Below, piece after piece: positions 32,914 through 44,740 of a stretch of DNA of 64,000 bases. Source of the stretch: Inia geoffrensis. Taxonomy: Eukaryota; Chordata; Mammalia; Artiodactyla; Iniidae. Location of the stretch: positions 169,808,815 to 169,872,814 of the forward strand of contig CM070900.1 of assembly GCA_036417435.1 (NCBI GenBank), in the 5' to 3' direction. The stretch's first letter is position 1. Each line of letters begins with the position of its first letter. The notes below the pieces were generated by a model. It ran no database searches and was not told the origin of the DNA. It worked only from the letters and a program-made list of their open reading frames with translations. The position numbers and the translations under genes are program-made.

Positions 32914-35900
32914 AAAAGTAAGACTGGACTTATGTGAAACGGGGACTACAGCTTTTTTACCTTATACCCTTTCTTTTGTTTGAAATTATCTATCCAGCAT
33001 ATGCTTTGGCATTATTTCTCTGAGCCAAACTTTTAAAACGTAGGTAAATATTGAGCCGAAATATGTGTTTAATCTAATATACATCATTTGACAAGTGTGC
33101 TAGAGTATGTGAAATGTATCTTTAGCTGAAAAAATGTCACACTTATGTTTATATTGGATAAAGGTAATGTGGGATAAGAGCATACTTCTAGAGCTCTGAG
33201 CTAATATTTGCACGATTTTAATCACTAAATTTAGGAGTTGATTTTCTTTGCTGCTCCATATGTAAGATCTCTCTGCCTCCGTCTCAGCCATGCAAAGGGG
33301 TAAAAGTTCCAGTGATTTGTTTGGCAACACATTTCTGAAAGGCTGTTTGGTCCAGCTGCCTTCACTTTGTTTCATCAAGAGACTTTACAAAACTAGAGTA
33401 GTACTTCATGATGAACTGGCAGGAAAGTGCCAAGATTGTTTTATTGCTTAGCAACTTGGCAGTAGGAAATGTTAAAATATTACAATCTCTTATATCTTTG
33501 AAATGAGACGGATGGCTCTCATGCTCAAATGTGATTAAGATGAAGCCACATGGCCTTGGCTTATATTTTGAGCTGGTAGGAGGAAGATAAAGAAATTGGA
33601 TACTTTAAAATATACTAATAGTAGTTTCTCAGGAAACCTTGGCAGGTTTGAGTCAAATGCTAATCTAAGGAATTAAGCTGTCTCCATTTTGATGTTGATA
33701 AATGCTGCAATCCCCATTGATCAATGGGATTTCCTTTGCGTTTGGGAAGGAAGGCTACATCTATTGAGAAATTGTGTGCCAAGTAAAATCCTGAGATAAA
33801 CAACTTCACAGAAGGGAAACTGACAGTTTACCATACATTCCCAGAATTTAAAGAGTTGTAGTTTGCTTTCTTTTCGTGCAAATTATGGAATGGGTGAAAG
33901 TGACAGAGTGATGACACCAGCTGAATGGAAGCATAATGTAGATAACTATTGCAGATGCCTTATCACACAGTTCTGCCAACACACATGCTTCCTGAAAACC
34001 TCCTACAACTTAAACACACAGGCTCTTCTTAACTAACGATGCCAATTTTGCAGATTGATTAGTGACTTTCTACTGTGAATACTCACCTACAAAGGAGCAT
34101 ATATTAACTGGTGAATACAGGGTTTTTTTTACTAACATGAAGACCACCTTGACAAATATATAAATCATAAGAATAGAATTAATATACCCCAGTGTTGTTA
34201 ACCTTCCAGAATTGTTATTACTGTTTCTTTTTTAATAGAGAGAAGTAGTATTTGGGGAAACACTAGAAGATTTCAAATTTTACCAAAACTTCAAATTATT
34301 AGAAGGAACATTTTTGAAGAATACCTGCTTACCCGAATACTTTATCTATAGGATTTCATGTTGTGATTGACATTGAGGAACAGTATTTGTTAATTGATAG
34401 GATTTCCATTTATATCTAGCCTCTCCATGCACTTGGATGTGTCTTACTTGTTTATAAGTTAATAACTGAAAATAGAAAGATGGGATTTATCATGTCAAAA
34501 ATTGGAGAGGAATAAATTGACAGTGAACCAAAATATTAAATTACAGCTTCTGTCTGCATAATGTTAAAATTAAGATCTTGTAGAAATAGCTTAAAATCTG
34601 TTCTTACTCATATTCAAACATGCATTTGCTGTGTTAAAAATTAAACTTAATTTCCATTAAGCTTCCATTGAGCTCAAAGACAATAAAGTAAAGGACTTTT
34701 GCTAAATATGGAAAGAACACATTTATTTTCATTTTGTTTTAATTTGCCCAAATTTTATTTCTTTAAAACATCAATATAGCCACTTTAGGAGAAATTTTTA
34801 AGAAGGAAAAGCAACTAAAATTTTTACAAACATTAAAAAAACACATTTAAATAAATCCACTTGTTAGTACAGAATTGGTTTAAGTATAATTGTTTTCAAT
34901 CTTCCTATATTTTGTATTATAAAATTAAATATAATAAAGCTTTCATAGTTTTCTTCTTATTTTCAAAATGTTTACATTGCAGATGAAGTACATAGGCCAT
35001 TTTACAAGTGAATGATCTTTAGCATGTAAATCTTTACAATTCCTGAGCCAAGCTAAAACACTAAATTATTTTTTTTAAATTGTGCATGAAAACAATAAAA
35101 GACCACAAATGCTATTTTTAGTTTTAGAGGACAGGGAAGGTTAAGTTGAATTTAAATAGCAAATAAAAATTACCACAAAGGGAGCAAGCTTTTACAGTGT
35201 GAAATATCTCTAGCTCTATAATGGAAATCTCATTGCTTCCATATGAATAATCTTTTCACCAATTCATATTTATATCTGTTTTTTATTTAAATGTGTAACT
35301 TAATAAGATATAACTCAAATACGTGTTTATTTTATTCTTTGTTTAAACAAAGTGCTGGTATCTTTCAAAATTATCATTTTATGGAATGCTCAGTAGTGTA
35401 TAAAGAGAAATAAGGGTTATTCAGAGAAATTGCAAACGCATCTCTAGCCTCACCTTAATGAGGGTTCGTTGCCTGTCCATCGAGCCCAGTTTTGTTTAAG
35501 CAATTATCAGACTGCTTTATTTATAGCATCCATGTGCCTGTTTTGGGCAATGGTTTCTCCATAAATTACCAAAATAAAATAACAGCGCAAGAATAGACCT
35601 TACTTTAAAAATAGGTGCTGTTCCAATTATAATGGAAGGAGAATAGTTAGGTGAAGATTTAAGTTGTACCAATTATTCCTGGGAAATTGATGGAACAGAT
35701 TGAGAGGAACATACATCCATGAATGTACATGGTTATTTTCCACAATTAAAATCACAAATGTTAAGGGGAACTTATAATAAAGGGTAACAGTCATTGAATC
35801 TAACTGTCACTAATCACTGAGAAATACACAGGAATATATTTAGTAAATGTCCTAAAGCAGCACCCAAACTGCCAGAGTGGGGAGAGAAAGACAGACAGAA

Positions 35901-36989
35901 AAGACAGAATATAAAAGGATATCAGTCCGAGGAGATTCAAAAACCCAGTATAAAGATTCAGAATGATATCAATTATATCCACATTTTACTGTCTGGTCTA
36001 ATATAACTTGCATGTATGCATGGTCACATACACTGGACCACATAGAACTTATTAAAACTTGAATGCCAATTAATGACAAAATATAAAACCAAAACCTATA
36101 ATTTATACAATGCGTGTTTGCTGTCAAGACTACTTCTTAGAAAAGTTACAAAGCAAGTTCTGAGTTGTAAGAGGCTCTTAGAAATAGCAAGTGTGCTTTG
36201 CAAATCATACTGGAAGTTTGGGATAAAGAGAGTTTCATATAGTGACATTCACGATTAAGACTAACAAATGCTTAGATGTTAGAATGATTTTTTAATTTGC
36301 CATTTTTTTCTTTAGTGGTTTCAGCACATATTTGTTTATTTGCTACTGATCATTCCCTGTTCTCTTGCATACAATTCCAGAATCATTTATTTTTGCCTAG
36401 ATAAGATTTCAGGTCCTAAATGATATCACCTCTATCACCATAGCAGATTGTTTCCAATTTTTGTTTATCTTTTCAATGATGCTATCGCCAAAGTATTTTT
36501 TTCTTTCCAACTCCATAGATACGTTATCCAGGTAAAGTTGGTGCCTGGGGTTTAAAACTATAAATGATTCATTACTATGGTAGAAAGAAATTTCTCTTAG
36601 TATGAGTAAAGCAGAAGTTATATCATCAATGGGAATATTAACTTTTTATACAGTGTTAATATGTGTATATAATTTAAGGTTGACACAAGCGTGTGCACAA
36701 ATAGACACACACAAGTCCTTCTTTATAATGGTATTTTGGTGCCAAATATAGACTTCTAAAAGATATTTTGTGGCTCTGATTATTGCAGGGTGGCATGATT
36801 AGTCTTTTGATGAGCCCTGACCCATACTAGAAAGAGCTGTTTTTCATATGGGGACACCAAACAGCTAGCCACTCCTCTGCTCTCCAGGTTTACAGGAGCT
36901 TCTATTGAGAAAAACTGGGAATTGTGCTTTTCTGAGTAAATTTGATCCTTTAAGGCGACCAGTCCACCTGGAAAGTTCTTTTTCCAAGT
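32914..36989. other. Repeat-poor DNA, no gene seen
   Basis: About 4 kb in which I can name no interspersed repeat and see no exon. Frames of 60-92 codons at 33100-33378, 35800-35982 and 36073-36258 have no recognisable features. Two A/T motifs of MEF2 type ('gctttatttatagc' near 35515 and 'ctttaaaaataggt' near 35602) and several TAAT cores occur around 35.4-35.7 kb, which could be chance in AT-rich DNA. Confidence 0.45.
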
Positions 36990-37320
36990 GCTCGTGTTTC
37001 CAACTCCCTCACTTCATGAATGGGATTCTCACATCTCCTGGTAAGCTTTCATCTTCCTCCTTTCCCACTACCACGCCTGCTCTCCCAGTCCCTTTTTACC
37101 TGCCTTTGTTTTCCTATTTTTTCATGACTTATCCCTTTCAAATATGCCACTTAATGTACCATGTATTATGCAGATGGCTTTTTTGTCATCTCCCTCCTTC
37201 AGGGACAGACGTTTTTCTGTTTAGTTCATCCTTGTGTTCCAAAGTGCTTAGAAAAAAAGCTGGACCATAGAATAGGTACAAAGGAATGTATCTTAAATGA
37301 ATGAATGAAAAATATGCAAA
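36990..37320 (+). mobile_element. Possible L2 3' end relic
   Basis: It shows a pyrimidine-rich stretch, then 'tccaaagtgcttagaaaaaa' and 'gaataggtacaaaggaatgt', closing with 'aaatgaatgaatga', in the order of the L2 3' end. Low certainty. Confidence 0.4.
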
Positions 37321-38870
37321 TTGATGTGCATTTATTAAAATCTCTCACTAGATGGGAGAGAAAATTCCTTTGTATGTTTAGATCCTTAACTAGATTTGTG
37401 GTCACCTTGAAATTCACTTTCATCTTATATAGTCTGTTATTAAAATGTTAAGTAAAATACACATCAAAACTTGATTTAGTCATTTTTACTACCAGTAACC
37501 TATTATTTAAAAAACAAAAGCACCCTAAAGTGCTTTTTGTCCTTTGTCTTGGTTTGGTTTGGTTTGAATTTTTTTTCCCTGTGTGTTCAGCCTCTTTACT
37601 GTGAATAACTGCTCTCAAACAATCCCACAGCGCCCACTTACAGTTGCAGGGTTGCCCTCACATTCTTTGTAAAAATGAAAGCTCAGTTAAAGACCAGACT
37701 TCCTTTTATGGTGCAATTTGTTTGCTCTTAGCCTGGATCACTCTCTTTGCCATTTGATTTCCTCAACTGAGCAATTTATGACAGATTTTTAAGACCTACT
37801 GTCCATTAAAAATAGCAGGTTTTAAAAACTCCATCATCATCATGATCTTAATGAATAAATGGCTGAAAGCTCAGCAGCTTGGTGGGGGAAGTATGTCGGG
37901 TTTGACTCTCTTGACAGCCAGCTTGCTGTTGCTGTAATTAATAATGAAATGTTACATCTCTTGCTTTTTATGTGGAGACAGGGAAAGTGACAGGGATTAT
38001 GGAGAGAAATAAATTTACATTGTAGCTTTATAAAGCATCCATAGCTTTAGGAGGTCAATACATACAAAATTACTATGCGATGACAGTTTCCCAAGAAAGT
38101 TACACAAATATTTAAAGCTCTAGGCTGAAAAATCAGGACATTGTAAGAATAAAAAAGGAGAAAAGACACTTTCTTTTATCGTGTCCCTTCTTTCCTGCTG
38201 CTTAATTTTTTCTATCCAGCTGCTTATAAAAAGATCAAAGATATACCTAACTTGTCTCCCTGAGTGAATCTATTTCAGTCAATGTCACGGCCCACTCAAT
38301 GTCACAGCTCACTCACTTTCCAACAGTGACATGAGTTCCTATCACACTCCCGTTCTCATCTCTTCTGATGGGTGTCCCAACACCACACCCCCATCCTAGA
38401 AAAGATTTTATTACAAAAAGCAAGTACTGTAGGCTCCTCTGAGTAAGTCCTGTCCAGTGAAGCCCATGCTATTGACTGTTAGTCATGTTCACATAAGGTC
38501 AACATTTTTAGCCTTGTTCTTCCTCCCAAGCAGTGCATCTGGACACCTGCTTTCTCTGCCTATCAGAGGTGATGTGTGGAACCCTGTCATCTTTCCATTC
38601 ATGGAATCTGAAAGCGCCACAAGGTCAGAATGGTCTTCCCAACTTTGTGAATTGATGGAAAATAAGTACAGACTCTGACAATGTGATAAAAGATTATCTG
38701 ACATAAGGAACTTGGATAATATTAACTCCATATTATTTTTATAATTGAGTGTCCTTTCTTGCTTTTCTTATGCAAACCGTCACATTGTTGGCATGACTAT
38801 TCAAGAAGCAATTGTTCGTTATCTTCAGCCATTCTTCCATTTCAAATATATCTGAAAACCTTACAGGTGG
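37321..38870. other. Repeat-poor DNA, no gene seen
   Basis: No named repeat. Homeodomain-type cores ('ctgtaattaataatg' near 37934) and TGACAG motifs lie between 37.7 and 38.0 kb. A short near-duplicate 'caatgtcac(g/a)gc' occurs near 38280-38310. Confidence 0.4.
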
Positions 38871-38889
38871 ATAAGAATAGTCAGAAAAG

Positions 38890-39090
38890 GGCACAGAAAA
38901 GTGGCGCAGTGGTTGAGAGTCCGCCTGCCAATGCAGGGGACATGGGTTCTTGCCCCGGTCAGGGAAGATCCTACATGCCGCGGAGTGGCTGGACCCGTGA
39001 GCCATGGCCACTGATCCTGCACATCCGGAGCCTGTGCTCCTCAACGGGAGAGGCCACAACAGTGAGAGGCCCGTGTACCGCAAAAAAAAG
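38890..39090 (+). mobile_element. CHR-type SINE with altered 5' end
   Basis: The body and A tail match the other short copies, but the first bases read 'ggcacagaaaa' where the family has 'gggcttccctg'. From 'gtggcgcagtgg' onward it is canonical. A perfect 15-bp target duplication 'gaatagtcagaaaag' at 38875-38889 and 39091-39105 shows that the odd 5' end arrived with the insertion or arose at integration. Confidence 0.92.
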
Positions 39091-39257
39091 GAATAGTCAG
39101 AAAAGAAATTAACTAGTTAAAAAATTAACAATATTTCTTACTGAATTAAATAATCTCTTTGATGAAACTGACTGACATGCTTTATTTTACTTGCTTTTAT
39201 TATTGACAAGGGTATATGTTTAGTTATGTTTGTGCATAAATATTCATGTATAAACCC

Positions 39258-39613
39258 TGCAATGGACTGAATGTTATGTCTCCCCCAAATTCATATGTTG
39301 AAATTCAAATTCCTAATATGATGGCATTTGGAGGCAGGATATTTGGGAGGTGATTAGATCATCAAGGTGGAGCCCTCATGAATGGTATTAGTGCCCTTAT
39401 AAGAAGAGACATGAGCGATCTCTCTGGTCCCATGTGATGACACAGAGAAAACAGTGGTCTGTGAACAAGGAAGCAGCCCTCATCAGTTACTGAAGCTGTT
39501 GATGATTTGATCTTGTACTTCCCAACCTCTAGAACTATGAGAAATCAAGGTTTATTGCTTAAGCCACCCAGTCTCTGGTATTTTTGTTAATGCAAGCTAA
39601 ACAGACTAAGACA
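39258..39613 (+). mobile_element. MLT1-type (ERVL-MaLR) solo LTR
   Basis: It starts 'tgcaatggactgaatgttat' and contains 'ccccaaattcatatgttgaa', 'gggaggtgattagatcatc' and 'gtggagccctcatgaatgg'. The 3' part has 'agccacccagtctctggta', and it ends 'actaagaca'. The length and TG...CA ends fit MLT1A-like LTRs. The flanks 'aaccc' (39253-39257) and 'agccc' (39614-39618) may be a decayed 5-bp target duplication. Confidence 0.85.
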
Positions 39614-41194
39614 AGCCCATAAAATATAAACAATTTAACTCTTTTATTTATTCAAATCAAACTGCTTCTTTTATGGATTAATTGTAAGTGAATTCATATA
39701 TAAAAATTATCATTGTTCTGATGCAGAGATTTATGCATTATTATTTTATTTAGAATTTAAGGTTAAAAGTCCATAATCTAGTTGAAAACTGGATTAAAAT
39801 TTGTAAACTAAAAATACTTAATTTGGATTGACTTACAAATAAGAGGGTGTGTTTTATCTCCTCTGCCTCATAGGCTTCAATCTATCTAACCTAGTTTCTA
39901 AAAAGTCAGAAGTGCTACAATTTTTCCATAAATTTCTGAGCTGGATTTAGGGCAATGTGTGTGCTACAACTTGAAATTGATGGATGGATATGGGAATTCA
40001 CTAATGATTGCTCTCTACTGACTGACTAAAACATACTCTCAGAGACAAACTTGCCCAAAAGTTAAATGATCAGGCATACTCAATGAGATTCTTTTGAAGA
40101 CACTGATACCCTCTTCTAGCTACAAGATACTAGTTAAAATAAAGGCCCTCAGAACTATTAAATAGCAAAGTTCATTGCACTCGTTTGTTATGAATGTGCA
40201 AAACAACTTTTGTCATGTATTGTCAATCTCTAACGCTTTATTAAATTTCAGTTTGTGTATTTGGGATGATTATCAAAGTATTCAAATGAATAGAATTATT
40301 TCAGAATTTTATCAGTTTCTAAAATGACATAAAACACATTCTGGAAAGGATATTTGTTTTGCAAATGGAATTTGCAATCATTAAAGATAAAGCCCCTGAG
40401 CAAAGCAGAGAACGTTGCCATAGGAGACTGTGACTCCATGAAACTTGGTGTAGTTAGTAGCTGGGAGAAATTCTGACCTGAGTTGCACAGCCAAATTGGA
40501 TGAAAACTATATATAACCTAAATACCTGCCACTCTGCCTCTTTTTCAGCGGTCCTTCTCTTAAAGTGTTTGGGGGAAAAAATTTTTTTTTTTCCTGGATC
40601 AGGCCCTGCTTTTTCATTTTAGTTATATCTTACTACCAATTTCACCCACGCCTGGGACTTTCCCTTTTTGACCTGGTAAAAGCCTGGAACTTCTTCACTA
40701 TAATTTGCCTTAAACAACTAGTCTGTTCCTTCCCTCCTGTTGTCCTCAATGACTTTGTTATTTTTTCCTACCTCCCTTGTTTATACACAATACCCCTTGC
40801 ACAAGTCTGTTGTGTATTAGATGTCACTGAATTCTATGATTAACTAAAGGGAAATAAAATTAAGAATCCAAAACCAGCAACAACTTAAAATCATGGATGC
40901 TTAATATAACAGTTCCAGGTGTCTAATGGAAAAGAAAAGTCATGTAAACACAATAGTAAAGTGACTGCATGGCTGTACCCTAGTTCCTAGGTGTAGCTCC
41001 TGTTTGGAAGTCAATGCCCCAAACTCCCTTTGATCTCTCTTCCACTTCAGAAAAATTTTATCTTCTCCCTCCAGAATGTTTCCCCTCATCATTCCCTCCT
41101 CCTAACCAAACTCTCACACACATTGAGCGGGGGCTTCATCTCAGCAATCCAGTGGGCTGTAGCACTCCCAACGAAAGCCTTCAGTATGTGTGTG
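39614..41194. other. No gene seen
   Basis: AT-rich DNA. A 92-codon frame at 40565-40843 follows a T-run and has no recognisable domain. A TATA-like 'aactatatataacc' near 40506 precedes a pyrimidine-rich part that might be an old unassigned LTR, but the evidence is weak. Confidence 0.35.
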
Positions 41195-41250
41195 TATCTA
41201 TTAATCTATCATCTATCTATCTAATCTACCATCTATCTATCATCTACCTA
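41195..41250. repeat. (ATCT)n microsatellite, impure
   Basis: ATCT units broken by ATTAATCT and ACC variants. Confidence 0.85.
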
Positions 41251-41413
41251 GATGGGTTGATTAAAACAGTAGTGTAATGAAGAGAGTTCCTGAAGACAGT
41301 ATACCCTATACAGATTTTTCAGGCCCTCCGCAGTAAAGAAAAGCTTAAATTCTTCTTTCCATAGCTTTTTGCCTCCTAATAACGTCCATGGATGCTTAAG
41401 AAAAAGGGGGCAG

Positions 41414-41617
41414 GGCTTCCCTGGTGGCACAGTGGTTGAGAGTCCGCCTGCTTGTGCAGGGGACACGGGTTTGTACCCCGGTCCGGGAAGATCCCACATG
41501 CCGCGTAGCGGCTGGGCCCGTGAGCTATGGCTGCTGAGCCTACGCGTCCGGAGCCTGTGCTCTGCAACAGGAGAGGCCACAACAGTGAGAGGCCCGCGTA
41601 ACGCAAAAAAAAAAAGA
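41414..41617 (+). mobile_element. CHR-type SINE, short form
   Basis: Complete tRNA-like head and body, with a tail of A with G interruptions. A 16-bp target duplication with one mismatch ('aagaaaaagggggcag' at 41398-41413, 'aagaaaaatggggcag' at 41618-41633). Many CpGs remain, which suggests a fairly young copy. Confidence 0.93.
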
Positions 41618-41633
41618 AAGAAAAATGGGGCAG

Positions 41634-42380
41634 TTTACATTGCCTTTCAAAATAGTCCAAGCTCCCCTCAGCTAGTAGAGAACCAGCAAGGGGTCTGAGA
41701 TTGCAGTTTTTCTTTATATAGGCCAGATATAATTCTAAGGCAGGACTCCACCCAACAAATACTTCTGTAAATTGAAAGGAATCAGTAGATGAATTTCTTT
41801 GTCTTTGGGTCTGGAATATCTGAGAGTGCCTCTTTGATTTACCTGAAAACAGATGGAAAAATACTCCCACATGCCGTCACGGAAATAGTTCCTCACTAAT
41901 GAGATTTGGCTGCTAAAAGTGTGTGTGTGGATGAGCGAAAAGAGCCAGGCTCAGGATCTCTGTCTCAAGGAAGCAAGTGACCTGGAAGAGGACAAGTACA
42001 GCCATTTGGTCACTCAGGAGAGAAATTTATTCACTCCAGTTCCAAAACTCTTTGATCATTTTGAGACAGGCATGTGGGAGTTAGACTACTGATGCTAACA
42101 GCTAAAACCAGTCCCATCCTGTCCCATCGACTATTGACTCAAAATAGGTCAGAACTACGGTTAGGACTGCACGATCAAGTGTCTGCATAGCCTGTGTACA
42201 TGACTAATTGGTGAAGGAACATTTTGTAAGTACGGTAGTGGTGGCTAATAAATTGGAAATCTAATATCTTATCTACACATAGTGGCCAATGCTGGACTCC
42301 AGATGCCTGCTTTTCCAGTTTTCTAAGTGATAGTGATTTTGTGAACTTTTATATAAAAAGGTTTTCAGTTAGACAGCTAT
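41634..42380. other. No gene seen
   Basis: No named repeat or exon. Confidence 0.4.
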
Positions 42381-42384
42381 CTAC

Positions 42385-42880
42385 ACAAAGATTTGTACAA
42401 GAATGTTCATTGTGGTTTTATTAATAGTATCCAAAAACTATAAACCCATCAAGTATCTATCAACAATTGAATAAATTGGATAAAATGGATAAATTGAATG
42501 GACATTATTTCTACGATGAAATGAAATCAGCAGTAATAAAGAGTAATGACTTACTCAATTAAATGGAAAATTTCAGAAAACATTTTGTTGAGATAAAGAA
42601 ACCAGAAACAAATTAATAGATAATTATGATACCATTTGTGTAAAATTTAGAAAAGATCAATCTTATCCAAAGTGACAGAATCTAGGTCAGTGGTGACCTG
42701 TGGTCAGGGGCTGGGGTGAAGAGGTCCAGACAACTTTGGGTGGTGGTTAAGTTCTATATCTTTATTGTGGAGGCAGTTACCAGGGACTATGCAGTTGTCA
42801 AAACTCATAAAACTATATAATTAAATATAAGTTTATTTTATTTGAATTATACCTCAATAAATAATTTTTTAAAACTCATA
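42385..42880 (+). mobile_element. Old L1 (L1M-type) 3' end
   Basis: The order 'acaagaatgttcattgtgg', 'ttaatagtatccaaaaact', 'ccatcaagtatctatcaac' and 'aggtcagtggtgacctgtgg' is visible. The end reads 'tgtcaaaactcataaaact' and 'ttatacctcaataaat'. These are the last ORF2 codons and 3' UTR of an ancient L1, strongly diverged. Confidence 0.8.
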
Positions 42881-44204
42881 TACATTAATTTAAAATGTTT
42901 AGAGCTAAACATGATAAGTATTTATCTTTTATTTATGCATAAATCTACTAAGCCTCAGAGATGTTTGATAGGATCTGGGATTAGAATTCAAGTCTACTTA
43001 AATCTCTTTCTTTTTATACTCAGGTTTTTGAGTCTAAACAATTTCCCCCTCTGATGAAAAAAAAAATGAAAACAAATAAAAGCCTAACTTTTAAGCTCTT
43101 ATCCTACTTTGCTTTTTCTGTGCAAATTTCTTTGAATGATGATTGACATTTATTGCTTCCACATTCATAATTCATCCCATCTCTTGCATTCTAAGGTCCA
43201 TCCCTACTCTTTTATTGAAACTTACTCAAAGAAGAATGTCACTATCGGGCCAGAAGCTCCAATGAGTCTCAACTTTTTCAGTAATTGCCTTTTATTAAAA
43301 AGTCTCTTCAGAATTGTTTCTAATCTTGACTTAAGATTTATGGTTCTGGTTTAAGATTTCTGGTCCTTCTTATGTCTAGTTTTGCTTTTCCATGATCGAA
43401 AAGACTTTGTTAACCCTTTCCTGAATCCAGGATCCTACCTAAGGTTTCTTTCTCATGCTCTTTTCAATTACTTCAGGTCTAATCCTTTCTAAATATTTAT
43501 CTCTTGCCTTTTCTTAAGGTCATACAACCGGTAAAATGTGAAATCTTGACATCATACCACAAAGTCATCACAGCTCAAAGTTAACATGCGGCATCTTCTT
43601 CTACCTAAGACACCTTGAACCTCAGATTTGAACTTCAGCATATGCTTCAGCTCCTTCCCCCTTGCATCTGTCATGCAACTTATATTAGTGAAATCTTAGC
43701 AGTTTTCTTTGAATGTTTCTCTCATGTCTACCATGTATCTGCAGCTGTTCTGGTCAACAGTTTACATTTACAGTTAGCTTTAATTATTATAATAATGTTC
43801 CACTTTCCTTTTCTCTAATTCATCCCACACATTGCTGCTGAGTAACACTCATTAAAGTCCAGATCAGTTTACATCTTTTATCTGCTTGCCGGTTTTCAGA
43901 AGCTATTAGAAAAATTCATTTGAATCAAACAAAAGCAACTAAACAAATATTTCCTTGGAACCAGAAAACACCATGCTGTGCTAAAGACCAAGCATGGATT
44001 GATAAACGAGCATATCCAGTGTCCTTATCCTGATGTTCAAAGATCTAATTTTCATTTCAACCAGCACTTTTGTCAACTGTCATTTTCCATAGATGACTTT
44101 CAAGCACCCATTGAGATAATTTTTCCCAGAGCTTGCCGAAGTTTTTATTTTTGCTAGAATTTTTCTCACTTCCTGAAATGATGGTAATATTAACCATAAA
44201 CATA
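42881..44204. other. No gene seen; possible faint L2-like pieces
   Basis: AT-rich and pyrimidine-rich DNA. The part near 43.1-43.7 kb has the texture of an old L2 but no phrase long enough for a call. Confidence 0.3.
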
Positions 44205-44420
44205 AGAATTATAAGTATCATTCGCAGAGTGTTCAATACAGGAGAGATTCTGCTTAGCATTTTACACACATGACTGCATTTCACCTTCACAGCAAGTCTG
44301 TGAAGTTGGATTTGTCATGTCCATTTTACAGATGAAGGTACAGAAGCTCAGAGATGTTACATAACTAGCTATGGTCACACAAATAATAAAACCGAGCCAG
44401 TCTGGAACATAGGACACACT
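44205..44420 (-). mobile_element. MIR SINE, antisense
   Basis: The plus strand reads 'tccattttacagatgaagg', 'acagaagctcagagatgtta' and 'agctatggtcacacaa', the reverse complement of the MIR core. Confidence 0.75.
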
Positions 44421-44449
44421 TACACTTCTCTCTTTGATATACTACCTTA

Positions 44450-44740
44450 TAGCATACCCTTTTCTCCAGCTTTGCCATATATGTATATATCTGATTCCTC
44501 TTTCAAACACTTGTTCATAAAAATCTTGGCTTCCTCCAAGTTGGAAGTTAATATTCCTCATTGTCTCAAGTAGATTTTGCAATAGTACTTTTTTTGTTGC
44601 TTGTCACTTAGCAGTTTACATTCTAGTCATCTGTGCACAAGTTGCTGTCTCTACAAGATCCTAACAACATGAGGGCAAAGATTATGCCTTGTGTACCTTA
44701 AAATCCACCCTTACACAGAGAAGACAGGAAATATTTATAC
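44450..44740 (+). mobile_element. Possible L2 relic
   Basis: 'catgagggcaaagattatgc' preceded by 'acattctagtcatctgtg' fits a decayed L2 3' region. Weak. Confidence 0.35.

Noticed and set aside
38739..39112. Overlapping 114- and 117-codon frames on both strands
   Set aside because: Both are readings of a CHR SINE and its flank.
41376..41870. 164-codon minus-strand frame
   Set aside because: Half of it is the antisense of a CHR SINE; the rest has no recognisable domain.
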